Shown here piece after piece: positions 1 to 7,415 of a stretch of 29,642 nt of DNA; position 1 is the stretch's first letter; each line of letters begins with the position of its first letter. The notes under the pieces are model-generated. The model saw nothing but the letters and a program-made list of their open reading frames with translations. It was not told the DNA's origin and made no database searches. Location: NCBI GenBank assembly GCA_910585345.1, contig CAJUDS010000024.1, positions 1-29,642 on the forward strand, read 5' to 3'. The position numbers were made by a program, and so were the translations under genes. The stretch comes from an uncultured Lachnospiraceae bacterium (lineage in GTDB: Bacteria > Bacillota > Clostridia > Lachnospirales > Lachnospiraceae).

Positions 1-135
1 GCCGCCTGCCGCCGGACTCTCCTTTCGTCCGGTTTTCCTATACCGTTTCCTGCTTCTCCTTTGGTCTGTTTCCCCTGCCGCCGCGGCCGTGCGCCGCAGG
101 CAGGACATCTGCCAGAAGAGATGCCCGCCTTCTGC

Positions 136-564
136 TTATTCCCCGCCGAAGCCGCCTTCGAATTTCAGCGCCGTCATCTTGTCCTTTTTCTGCTTCACCA
201 GCAGCCGGAACACGCCTGCCCCCGTATCGTCCGTATAATCCTCTTCATAGTCCACGACAAAGGCGTTGGGAATGCTGATCTGGCGCACGATCTGGGACGC
301 GTTCACCACATCGATCGTTATCCTGCGGTAGCAGTCCGCATTTTCCGCCGGCACAAGCGCCCACCTGGCTATCTTGCTCGTATCGTCCGCCGCCTCACCG
401 TCCACTGCCGCCAGTATCTTTCCCTCGATCAGCGCCGTGGAGCCTAAGTCCGTAGACCTCGCGTTGGAATCATGCGGAATGTCAGCGCCGAATGTTATCT
501 TTGTGATGCTCGTCTCCCGCAGGTTCACAGATTCGTTTCCTTCGATTTTCAACCGTAATCCCAT
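136..564 (-). CDS. Tail-tube/Hcp-like protein (family often annotated 'membrane-associated protease 1')
   Basis: This is a 142-aa soluble protein with no signal peptide or membrane segment. It is rich in beta-type sequence with regularly spaced charged residues and ends in a glycine-rich tail (EGGFGGE). From memory it resembles a clostridial family often labelled 'membrane-associated protease 1', which has the size and context of an Hcp/phage tail-tube subunit. I therefore infer that it forms the inner tube of a contractile injection system; no protease motif is visible. The start at 564 is chosen because AGGAGG lies about 8 nt upstream. An in-frame extension to 819 runs through the promoter region and is unlikely to be translated. 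The gene stands alone, but its promoter region matches that of the VgrG operon at 17 kb. The tube role is inference. Confidence 0.6.
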   Translation of the reverse strand: MGLRLKIEGNESVNLRETSITKITFGADIPHDSNARSTDLGSTALIEGKILAAVDGEAADDTSKIARWALVPAENADCYRRITIDVVNASQIVRQISIPNAFVVDYEEDYTDDTGAGVFRLLVKQKKDKMTALKFEGGFGGE

Positions 565-640
565 ATCCTTTTCCTCCTGTTCTTCTTTTTCTCTTTCTTT
601 GATTGGGGTGCCTGAATCTCTTTTTTCTATCTTGTTTTCT

Positions 641-709
641 ATCTTAGCACAATAAAAAGACAGGATTTTGATGTTGGAAAAATTAACGCGATTTTTGCAA
701 AAAATAGTA
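641..709 (-). promoter_or_regulatory. Promoter and shared upstream element of the tube gene
   Basis: On the minus strand an extended -10 (TGC then TAAGAT, 641-646) has no good -35 box. A 36-bp block at 674-709 lies upstream, centred on a near-palindrome of the form ATTTTTG(n)CAAAAAT. The same block, at exactly the same 33-bp offset from the -10, occurs before the gene starting at 17074. The missing -35 with a conserved upstream block suggests an activator-dependent promoter. The LytTR regulator encoded at 18.6-19.3 kb is a candidate, but that link is inferred. Confidence 0.6.
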
Positions 710-953
710 GAATCAAAGCCCATGTCTAACACACGGAAATCCGTTTTTCGTGTGTCTAACGTATGCGTTGTCCGTTTACAACCCTTCATTTCCAGCCCCT
801 GCAGCCATTGAATTGACATATCTTACGATTCCGCAGTTCCCTCACCTGCGCCCGGGGATATCATATTTTCGTACTGCCCCGCAGCGCCACAAAACCGATT
901 CTATCCAGTCCCTAACGCTTCCTGCCCTATCCGTGAAAAAAGCCCCACACCGT

Positions 954-983
954 TTGACATCCGGGCGGGGAATCTGTTACAAT
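954..983 (+). promoter_or_regulatory. Strong promoter of the antisense (antitoxin) RNA
   Basis: A perfect TTGACA (954-959) is followed after 18 bp by TACAAT (978-983), which is preceded by TGT, giving an extended -10. It points at the 3' end of the small toxin gene on the opposite strand. Strong constitutive antisense promoters are typical of type I antitoxins. Confidence 0.75.
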
Positions 984-989
984 AAAAGC

Positions 990-1080
990 ACAAAAGGGAT
1001 ACTGCCGATAGACGGTCAGCCCCGATAAAATTACTTACAAAGAAGTGACCTTACCTTTGGCTGGGGCGGTCACTTTTTTG
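990..1080 (+). ncRNA. Putative type I antitoxin RNA (RatA-like arrangement)
   Basis: A transcript from the 954-983 promoter would start near 990 and stop at the hairpin plus T-run ending at about 1080. Its 3' part is complementary to the 3' untranslated region and last codons of the convergently transcribed toxin message. The 3'-end overlap resembles txpA/RatA-type pairs. Transcript ends are inferred, not measured. Confidence 0.55.
1043..1080 (+). terminator. Terminator shared between antisense RNA and toxin message
   Basis: An 8-bp stem (AAGTGACC at 1043-1050 with GGTCACTT at 1068-1075) runs into a T-run on the plus strand. On the minus strand the same stem follows the toxin stop codon and has a weaker T-rich tail, so it may serve both transcripts. 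The toxin stop codon lies inside the stem. Confidence 0.75.
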
Positions 1081-1162
1081 TGTGGTTTATGTATGCAAGC
1101 AAGATTGATACGATGATTCCAAGAATCATCAGAACAACCGTCAGCAGTTCATAGTCACTCAT
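1070..1162 (-). CDS. Small hydrophobic type I toxin (holin-like toxin family)
   Basis: This gene encodes 30 residues beginning MSDYELLTVV and ending AYINHTKK. A short acidic N-terminus is followed by one strongly hydrophobic helix (residues about 6-25) and a basic tail. That is the layout of the 'putative holin-like toxin' type I peptides of Firmicutes, which insert in the membrane when not silenced by antisense RNA. A strong site (GGAGGG) lies about 8 nt before the ATG. The long leader from a promoter near 1264-1292 contains a perfect 8-bp hairpin (1197-1215), and a convergent RNA overlaps the 3' end. Such pairs often stabilise mobile or accessory regions. The function is inferred from architecture. 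Confidence 0.8.
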   Translation of the reverse strand: MSDYELLTVVLMILGIIVSILLAYINHTKK

Positions 1163-1263
1163 AAGCAATCCCTCCTTTCCCGGTTTTCCCCGCTGTCAGA
1201 GGGATCGTCCCTCTGCGAAGAAGGACTGACCGCCTACCCGTTATGGCAATACCCCATAAACGT

Positions 1264-1292
1264 ATTGTAACAAAAAGCACAGGGCGGCGCAA
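1264..1292 (-). promoter_or_regulatory. Promoter of the small toxin
   Basis: On the minus strand TTGCGC (1287-1292), a 17-bp spacer and an extended -10 TGT-TACAAT (TACAAT at 1264-1269) precede a leader of roughly 95 nt. The leader includes a perfect hairpin, CAGAGGGA/TCCCTCTG at 1197-1215, a few bases upstream of the ribosome binding site. It could control access of ribosomes. Confidence 0.55.
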
Positions 1293-1335
1293 CACCGCCC
1301 CGCCATATTTTACCGGTTTTCTCTTTCACATTCCC

Positions 1336-1800
1336 TCATTCGCTCTTTTCAAAATGAAGCGCCGCAAATGCCTTTTCCGCATCTTCCTTCGGCGAATTAC
1401 CGGCAAGAAATACGCCCGTATCCGAACCGGCCACCATCAACACATAGCCGTTTTCATATCCGGTATCCCCGTCGTACTCATAGAACAGATAGGAATTACC
1501 GTCCTGCTGTCCTTCCGTAACCGTGACTCCCTCCATAAACTGCATCATAGTCACATTTTCATCATACATCTCCCGCGTCAGAAAGGCGCCCTGCAGGATC
1601 TGCTCTTCCTCCTTTTTTACGACCACAGTCCCTTCTTCCTCTGACAGTCTGTACCCTTCTGTCGTCTCCAGTGTAACCTTGACGGCGTCGCCCGTCTGCA
1701 CCTGAAATGTCAGCGACTTACTGGAATGCCCGCATCCGCACAAAATACATGCGGTCAGCAATACCGCCGCCATTACCCTGTTTACAATCCTTCTGCTCAT
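1336..1800 (-). CDS. Small lipoprotein at the end of the TIR/SPFH/macro operon
   Basis: This 154-aa protein has a basic N-terminus, a hydrophobic stretch and a lipobox (ILCGC), so it should be anchored to the outer face of the membrane by a diacylated cysteine. The rest is acidic, soluble and of unknown fold. Start 1800 is chosen because GGAGGAAACT sits directly before the ATG and the lipobox then falls at the usual distance; the in-frame extension to 1887 has no good site and would displace the signal peptide. It follows the macro-domain gene by about 90 bp and is probably the last gene of the unit. Small extracytoplasmic lipoproteins next to toxin loci can be immunity proteins, but nothing here proves that. 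Confidence 0.75.
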   Translation of the reverse strand: MSRRIVNRVMAAVLLTACILCGCGHSSKSLTFQVQTGDAVKVTLETTEGYRLSEEEGTVVVKKEEEQILQGAFLTREMYDENVTMMQFMEGVTVTEGQQDGNSYLFYEYDGDTGYENGYVLMVAGSDTGVFLAGNSPKEDAEKAFAALHFEKSE

Positions 1801-1890
1801 AGTTTCCTCCTTTTTCCGCAGACACGCCCGGTGTCCGCAACACTGTTTTCTTTGCCGCCGTTTTTCCGTCCCCGGTGCCATGCGCACTCC

Positions 1891-2769
1891 TTATGGTTCC
1901 AAACCGTATAGTCTGACTTTTTCTACCGCCTCCCCATATAATATTATTTTTATCCCGGCTCCATATGCCAATTGTATCCGACTGTTTTTCAAACTCCACA
2001 AAACCAGCTCCAAAAGCTCCTGATGCGTTACGGAATTGTCCCACAGTCTCGCTATTCCTGTGCCGAACAACGAGACTGCGACCGTATGTCCGTCATACAC
2101 CTTATCAATCTCGTCCCAGAAATTCATCAGAAAATTCACATAATCTTTCATGCCCAGATACGCCCTGTTACTGCTGTCCATTTTGGAAAATGCCGTAAGC
2201 AGATACCTTCTGCCATCCTTTCTGTCGCAAAATACCGTGCCAAGCGGATACTGCGTCTATTTTCCCCGTTTCCGCGCTTTCTTCTTTTTGCCCGTCACCG
2301 ATGCCAGCTGGCTGCTGATCCGCTGGTCCAGTTCCTGTGTGCCCGCTGCATAAAACTTTGTCAGATACTGTCCCTGTAAAGACGCCCGGGAGACAAGGCT
2401 CTCTTTCCCGCCCAGCTGGGTGTCAAAATATTCGTTGGCGTTGATCACCTTCCAGACATCGTCCGCTTCCTCAAGTATATTTCCCTTTTTGATTTCTACC
2501 GGATTGCCGTTTATATTCAGTTTTACTTCTCTTTTCCGGTTGGCGTATATCCACAGGATAATGTAGGATGCCGCCAGAAACACTATGTAGAGCAAAAACA
2601 TCCATTTCCAGACCGTATCGCCGCTGACGCAGCCCGTAATCGTCTCCTCTACCGGTTTGACCGAAAGCAGTGTGAACAACACACTGATTCCACTCAGTAT
2701 TTTGTAATATTCTCTTCTCAGTTTCCCGTCCCACGGTTTTACGAGACATGTTTCCCAAAATTTTTTCAT
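1891..2769 (-). pseudogene. Two-TM plus ThsA-like macro domain protein, interrupted by one in-frame TAG
   Basis: The reading frame spans about 291 residues but is cut by a single amber codon at 2257-2259. The part before it has two membrane segments (about residues 23-38 and 55-74) followed by the start of a ThsA-type macro domain (INGNPVEIKKGNI, NEYFDTQLGG). The part after the stop, in the same frame, continues the domain (YPLGTVF, LLTAFSKMDSSNRAYL, FGTGIARLWD). Membrane-macro proteins of this type are effectors of macro-type (type II) Thoeris, where a TIR enzyme makes an ADP-ribose-based signal. A TIR gene lies four genes upstream. The gene starts 12 bp after the SH3 membrane protein. The stop suggests recent inactivation; a sequencing error or readthrough is also possible. 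Family resemblance is judged by eye. Confidence 0.7.
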
Positions 2770-2781
2770 GTTTTTATCCTG

Positions 2782-3582
2782 TCACTGCAATTCCAGCGCG
2801 TCTACAATTTCCGGTTCGATCACATTTGCACTGATCCAGCCCTGCAGATCGTCATGAGAGGGTACGCGCACCTTCAGCCAATAACGCTGCGAATCATGTT
2901 CATAGCTATGTTCGTAAAGTATTTCATCCTCCTTTGAAACCGCATACAGGCTTGGACTGTCAATGTCCGCCTCCTTCCGTATATTGGCATAGGTCGTGCT
3001 TTCGTTTAATTCCAGCCGCACAGGCTCCCGCACTTCTTCCTGCGTTTCCTCCTCCGTTTCTTCCAGCGCAGCGGCCTCCTGTATCCAGAAAGGCGGATAC
3101 GCTTCTATTCCTTTTGTAAGCCGTGCCTCGGTATCCAGAAAAAAACGGTTCAGCCCGTAAAACCGTGTGAGATCAGATTCGGGTATACGGCTTTCGAGCT
3201 GAAACGACGGCAGAATCGCCGTTACATACACACAGACAAACGCCAGCCATACCGTCTTTTTCCTGACCAGTTCCCTCCGCCCGCCGCCCATGATCTTCTG
3301 CCGCTTTGTTTGCAGCCAGTCCTCGATTCTTCTCCCGCAGGCCGCCGCCTTTTCATCGCAGTCATGCCGTCTGTTTCCGGCCAGCCGCGGCAGAAACACT
3401 CTGACGCCTCCCATGATGATAACATTCATCCAGATGGCTATCCGCAGCAGCAGCGCAAAAATATATTTCTCAAGCGGCCATAAAAAATAAATGACTGCCG
3501 CAATAGCACACACGCCCAGAAAGATTCTCATTTCCTCCGGCATTGCCAGTATCATGTTCCAAAAGCCATAGTATACGCTCAT
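2782..3582 (-). CDS. Membrane protein with C-terminal SH3-like domain
   Basis: This 266-aa protein has two adjacent N-terminal membrane helices (about 19-36 and 40-62), a basic cytoplasmic loop and a third helix (about 110-127). A Glu-rich linker (about 173-186) and a bacterial SH3-like domain (about 188-257, with YWLKVRV and LQGWISANVI) follow. With three helices the SH3-like domain would face outside, where such domains often touch peptidoglycan. Its ATG overlaps the stop of the SPFH gene by 4 bp, so translation is coupled, and the macro-domain gene follows after 12 bp. It may anchor the SPFH protein to the membrane. Function unknown. Confidence 0.75.
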   Translation of the reverse strand: MSVYYGFWNMILAMPEEMRIFLGVCAIAAVIYFLWPLEKYIFALLLRIAIWMNVIIMGGVRVFLPRLAGNRRHDCDEKAAACGRRIEDWLQTKRQKIMGGGRRELVRKKTVWLAFVCVYVTAILPSFQLESRIPESDLTRFYGLNRFFLDTEARLTKGIEAYPPFWIQEAAALEETEEETQEEVREPVRLELNESTTYANIRKEADIDSPSLYAVSKEDEILYEHSYEHDSQRYWLKVRVPSHDDLQGWISANVIEPEIVDALELQ

Positions 3583-4583
3583 AAATATTCCTCTGTATCT
3601 TCCACCACTACCTCACCGCCCCCGTCGTCAGGATCGGCAAGTGCCTGCTGTGATGCCGTATCTTCTATCTTCGCTTCTCCCAGCAGTTTCATGGCTGCGC
3701 GCTCTAAGGCCGGGCCGGACAGCACATCCGCAGCAACCAGCTCTTTGAAATACTCGAGTTTGGCAGCCATTGCCTGCTTCCTGTTTGCATGCAGCCGCTC
3801 ATCCAACTGCACATTGGTAATCTCCCCATTGAGATAAGAAAGGACCGTGCTGTAGTCTTCTCCCAGTTCCCGCTCCAAAGCCTTCAGTCCCGCCGCCTTT
3901 TCCAGATTCAGCTCATTTCTCGCTTTTTCGATTTCCCTTCCGGCTTCCAGCCTATTGATCTCGACAGTTTTCTGCTCTTCAATCTCCTGGCTGAGCCGCT
4001 CGCTCTTATTTCTTCCTATAGCGCTCTGCGCCAGCGCATCCAGACTCGAATCGATGATCGTTTTCGCCCGCTCGTCCAGATCCGCCGTCACGTTGACCTG
4101 ACCGGTTTCCAGATACGCCAGACTGCCCAGCCGCTTCGATATGTCGCCGCGCAAGTCCCTTTCCAGCTCGATCTGGCTCTCGATCTCATACTTTTTATGC
4201 GCGCCCTGAACCGCATCCACAATCATCCTCTGCAGTTCTCCATCCACACTGCCCGGCCTGTTCTCAAAGATGTACAACGGATCTTTGACACGGTACTGCG
4301 CAGTGACGCTGACAAAAAAGCGGAAATTATTGCTTTCATCGGCGATTTCTCTGTGAACCTCTGTCTCATTCCAGCCAAGTGCGATTTCCATGATCCTGTT
4401 ATAGCCGCCTGCCCTGACCTCACTTCCCAAGGCCGGTTTCTGCGCGGTAATCAGCAGCCGCTTTTTTAAATCACCGCCCTCTTTAAACAGCACAAGCGCC
4501 TTGTCGTCGCCCGCCCGGGGAACCGGATCGAATATTCTGAACTTATAATTGTCCACGGTAAAAAGCTGTGCGTTCCTGCTCAT
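3579..4583 (-). CDS. SPFH/band-7-like scaffold protein
   Basis: This 334-aa protein has an SPFH-type region (about residues 25-190, with FRFFVSVTAQYRVKDPLYIF and GQVNVTADLDERAKTII) followed by a charged helical, coiled-coil segment (about 195-290). The acidic C-terminus ends VVVEDTEEYL. SPFH proteins form membrane-bound oligomeric rings or microdomains. This one lacks its own N-terminal membrane helix, so it may be recruited by the membrane protein encoded next. The start overlaps the upstream stop by 4 bp and is preceded by AGGAGC. Its place between a TIR/helical pair and membrane proteins suggests a membrane platform for the module; that is inference. Confidence 0.8.
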   Translation of the reverse strand: MSRNAQLFTVDNYKFRIFDPVPRAGDDKALVLFKEGGDLKKRLLITAQKPALGSEVRAGGYNRIMEIALGWNETEVHREIADESNNFRFFVSVTAQYRVKDPLYIFENRPGSVDGELQRMIVDAVQGAHKKYEIESQIELERDLRGDISKRLGSLAYLETGQVNVTADLDERAKTIIDSSLDALAQSAIGRNKSERLSQEIEEQKTVEINRLEAGREIEKARNELNLEKAAGLKALERELGEDYSTVLSYLNGEITNVQLDERLHANRKQAMAAKLEYFKELVAADVLSGPALERAAMKLLGEAKIEDTASQQALADPDDGGGEVVVEDTEEYL

Positions 4584-6127
4584 TCTCTTATGCTCCTTTG
4601 ATTGATTTTCTCTGCCGTCCTCACCGGGCGGTTACTTTGCAGGGATATCTTCCTTAGAAAAAAATCCATATTTTCCCTGTCCGCCCGCGTCTCCTGAAAA
4701 CTGTATAGAAACTGTCTCAGGTATTCGATCTGCTTCTGTCCGCAGCCGCCGTACTGGAACAGATACCGTTCCAAAAAGGCCTTCAGCAGCCTGTGCGTCT
4801 CCCTGTTCTTCCACAGATAGTTCCAAAGCGCCTGCACTTTCGGCGCCGTTTCATTTTTCATCAGACACAGTTTGACAAACACCATATCTTTATGCGCTTC
4901 TTCTCTGTTTACATCAATATTAGATTCCAAATGATCGATCATAAGCAGTTCCCAGAAAACCAGTCCCACAATCTTCTGCCTGTATCTGTCTTTTCTCGAA
5001 TTGTACTGCATCAGTCTGTCATACAGTACCGCCGCCGTCATTTTAAAGTAAGCCGCCTTCCTCTTACCGACCGCATAAAACATTGGAAGCTGACGCTCAT
5101 ACTCGCTCTCCTGCCCGCTTTCCAGCGTCCGCAGCACAGTATCGAGATAGCCTTCCACCGCTCGTCTGATCTGCTCCGCGGGCCAGTCCCTGACCGCGCA
5201 CATCATCAGCGCCGTGACGGACTCGTGCAGATCATTCCTGCCTGCCCAGTACCGGAACAGATTTATGATATTATCGCGATAGCTTCCCTCCTCATACGCC
5301 TGCACCATAATCTGGGCCACTGCAAAATCCGCGGTATAGTCATGCTTTTGGAGCAGCCCGCTGATCACTCTGCTCTCAAAATAATGGAAATCATGCCTGC
5401 ATAACTGTGCCAGTGCGCAGACCGCCTTGATCGTCTTAGAATAGTTTTGCTGCGAAATGTATTGTTCCAGCCAGCCGACCAGCGGTTCCCGGAAAAACAG
5501 AAATTCGTTCCACACACATGCCAAAACACGCGGCGCGTATTCCGCACTCTGAAAACAGATAAACGTTTCTTCCAGCCGTCCGGTGTAATTATAAATATAA
5601 TCCTGATAAAACTTTCCTCCCGCCGTCTCCAGCCGTCTCTGATTGGGAATCTTTAATCTCTGTCTGTTCCCTTCCCCTTCCTCCGTACCGCCATCCATCC
5701 TGCGAAACAGCGCCTGCGCCATCTCATACACCCATATATACGGCGACCTTTCAAAAACCGCCAACGCGATCAGAAAAGCCATCTCAAAGTCGTTATAGTG
5801 TGCCGACAGCCACTGGATCAGCCTCTCCCGCTCTGCCGTCACACATGCCTGGCTGACCGCGCCTTCCTCCGGCGCCGCATTTCCCTTTTCTTCTCCGCCA
5901 AAGGTGACATTTTCCAGATCGGCCTGATCGCCCAGAATAACCCCTTTGTTATCCTGGATATAATTCAGATTATGGATTATGACAGTCGTCGTATGGACGT
6001 TTTCTCTCCCGCCCTCCGCGGCCTCCCGCATTTTCTGCTGGATGGTGCCTGTCTCCGCCTCCCCTCCCAACGCCGCCTTTGGTTCTTCCATCCCTTCGCC
6101 CGCTTCTTTTTTTACCTCATCTTCCAT
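4580..6127 (-). CDS. Large helical protein with N-terminal RHIM/BASS-like motif, partner of the TIR protein
   Basis: This 515-aa protein begins with a Glu/Ala-rich disordered stretch (1-45). A beta-prone motif at about 53-78 (core GVILGDQADLENVTFGG) matches, without gaps, the C-terminal motif of the TIR protein encoded just upstream. The remainder (about 95-500) is alpha-helical and rich in Tyr, Phe, Trp and Arg, like a HEAT/TPR-type repeat array. I see no Walker A/B motif, so this is not a standard NACHT or NB-ARC receptor. Known bacterial amyloid signalling pairs put the motif at the C-terminus of the effector and the N-terminus of the receptor, as here. The gene overlaps the TIR gene by 11 bp and the SPFH gene by 4 bp. 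Scaffold or sensor role is inferred. Confidence 0.7.
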   Translation of the reverse strand: MEDEVKKEAGEGMEEPKAALGGEAETGTIQQKMREAAEGGRENVHTTTVIIHNLNYIQDNKGVILGDQADLENVTFGGEEKGNAAPEEGAVSQACVTAERERLIQWLSAHYNDFEMAFLIALAVFERSPYIWVYEMAQALFRRMDGGTEEGEGNRQRLKIPNQRRLETAGGKFYQDYIYNYTGRLEETFICFQSAEYAPRVLACVWNEFLFFREPLVGWLEQYISQQNYSKTIKAVCALAQLCRHDFHYFESRVISGLLQKHDYTADFAVAQIMVQAYEEGSYRDNIINLFRYWAGRNDLHESVTALMMCAVRDWPAEQIRRAVEGYLDTVLRTLESGQESEYERQLPMFYAVGKRKAAYFKMTAAVLYDRLMQYNSRKDRYRQKIVGLVFWELLMIDHLESNIDVNREEAHKDMVFVKLCLMKNETAPKVQALWNYLWKNRETHRLLKAFLERYLFQYGGCGQKQIEYLRQFLYSFQETRADRENMDFFLRKISLQSNRPVRTAEKINQRSIRE

Positions 6128-6695
6128 CTTTGTGCCCCGCGCCCTTAAAATTTACATGATTTATCTTCGCGTTATTTCCTATTACAATTCCCGTATTTCC
6201 CGTTATTACATGGTAATTGCAGGTCCCTGCCACCCCATCCTCTTTCTCTCCGTCCTGCCTCTGCCCGTCCGCTTTCTGCTCCTGCCGCCCCTTCAGTTCA
6301 GCGATCCTGCCGCTGATCAAAGAGGCGATCCGGTCAGAGAAGTCCGTCCCTTCCAGATATACGAACGGCGCTAATTCCTGCGGCAGTCTCGCTCCTATGA
6401 AGTTCACAACGATCAGACGCCGCGGATTATCGCCCGCGCTGCACAGGGAACGCCTTGCTTCCAGCATCGTATAGGGACTTTCCAGATATCTGTCCGTTAC
6501 AAACAGCGCCTTCACCAATGACTCCTTATGGTAAATCCGGTACAGTTCCCTGCGCAGGTTTTCGGACAACAACTCCCGTTTCCGCTGCGGCGCAAAAAAT
6601 ATGTTCCACCCGTCTTCCTCTAAAAATCCGGCGACTTCCCGAACGAAATCCTCTGACGCAGATTCATACGATAACGCCACATCATATTTGTACAT
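6117..6695 (-). CDS. TIR-domain protein with C-terminal RHIM/BASS-like motif
   Basis: This 192-aa protein has a TIR domain at residues 1-130: YDVALSYES in strand A, NIFFAPQ, ALFVTDRYLESPYT, and LIVVNFIG. Glu79 (YTMLEARRS) is at the place of the catalytic glutamate of NAD-cleaving TIR domains, so the enzyme may be active. A charged linker (about 136-156) leads to a C-terminal motif (about 160-185, core GIVIGNNAKINHVNFKG) that recurs in the next protein. The start at 6695 has AGGAGA just upstream and places the TIR fold at the N-terminus. An in-frame ATG at 6797 would overlap the upstream stop but adds an arginine-rich leader with no recognised domain. Likely a defence or cell-death effector. 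Confidence 0.8.
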   Translation of the reverse strand: MYKYDVALSYESASEDFVREVAGFLEEDGWNIFFAPQRKRELLSENLRRELYRIYHKESLVKALFVTDRYLESPYTMLEARRSLCSAGDNPRRLIVVNFIGARLPQELAPFVYLEGTDFSDRIASLISGRIAELKGRQEQKADGQRQDGEKEDGVAGTCNYHVITGNTGIVIGNNAKINHVNFKGAGHKDGR

Positions 6696-6793
6696 AGCTT
6701 CTCCTGCCCTATGCGGAAAAACGGTTCGGAAATCCTCTCTCCGCAACCGCTTTCTCCACTCTCTCCTATCCTGCTCTCCACAAAACAGACCTC

Positions 6794-7414
6794 TCATTTC
6801 CGCCGCCTGATCCGCTCATACAACATGGCAAGACCGACCGCCCCATACAGGATCGGTCCCACCGGCCAGAAAAAGAGGACCGCGACGCCCGCCAGAAACA
6901 AAACGGCGCAGACCAGAAACACTTTTGCCAAAATGCGCGCCCGCCTCTCCCGCTCATCTGTGGAAAGCTCTCTCACCGTCAGGATGCCGCAGCAAAACAG
7001 CAGCCCCCGCACAGATACTGTCACACCAACCGCCAACAGCGCGCCGCCTGTCAGAAGCAGCGGCAGCGACACCCGTTCCGATCTCTCTGTGCTGACCGCT
7101 ATCTCCTCCGGCGCGCCGGGGTTGACCAGGATCCTAATCTCCGCCCCCGGATTGACGCCCGACGACGTGTAACCCATGCGGATATCCTCATAAGTCCGCC
7201 CCTGATACACATAGGAAACCAATGTCCACTGCCGCTTCGAATGCAGACCGATCCGCTCGATACCCGTCACAACGGCGGGTACTTCCTCCCAGGACTGCGT
7301 CTTGCGGTTTTCCGCGGACCGCAACAAAAACACCGCTCCCAGAAACACCAGCCCCAGAACGATACAACCACAGCCCAGGGCAAGCAGGCCCTTTCCCTCT
7401 CTCTTCTGTCCCAT
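6794..7414 (-). CDS. DUF3592-like membrane protein (206 aa)
   Basis: A first membrane helix (about 9-31) is followed by a soluble DUF3592-like beta domain (about 38-110, with VPAVVTGIERIG and EIRILVNPGAPEEIAV), a second hydrophobic region (about 117-144) and a third (about 160-197). It is longer than the two 148-aa DUF3592-like neighbours because of the extra C-terminal membrane segments. The gene follows the upstream copy by 1 bp. The family has no established reaction. Three copies behind an effector-bearing VgrG suggest membrane-located immunity or accessory functions, which is inference. Confidence 0.7.
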   Translation of the reverse strand: MGQKREGKGLLALGCGCIVLGLVFLGAVFLLRSAENRKTQSWEEVPAVVTGIERIGLHSKRQWTLVSYVYQGRTYEDIRMGYTSSGVNPGAEIRILVNPGAPEEIAVSTERSERVSLPLLLTGGALLAVGVTVSVRGLLFCCGILTVRELSTDERERRARILAKVFLVCAVLFLAGVAVLFFWPVGPILYGAVGLAMLYERIRRRK

Positions 7415-7415
7415 C

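Noticed and set aside
1..135. Hairpin with TTTT at 12-36 (CCGGAC/GTCCGG) as terminator of the tube gene
   Set aside because: The T-run is on the plus strand while the tube gene is read on the minus strand. It may belong to something left of the window.
641..709. Assigning the shared block as a proven LytTR binding site
   Set aside because: I could not find two clear 9-bp direct repeats at the usual LytTR spacing. The block fits a palindrome better, so the regulator is left open.
565..819. In-frame N-terminal extension of the tube-like gene
   Set aside because: It runs through the -10 and the conserved promoter block and has no ribosome site. The start at 564 has AGGAGG and gives the expected length.
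2257..2259. Recoding of the amber codon (pyrrolysine or programmed readthrough)
   Set aside because: No insertion signal or supporting gene is visible here and the family does not need a special residue at this site. A nonsense mutation is simpler.
6696..6797. Longer TIR protein from the ATG overlapping the DUF3592 stop
   Set aside because: The extra 34 residues are arginine-rich without any domain, and AGGAGA precedes the ATG at 6695 where the TIR fold begins. Kept as an alternative only.
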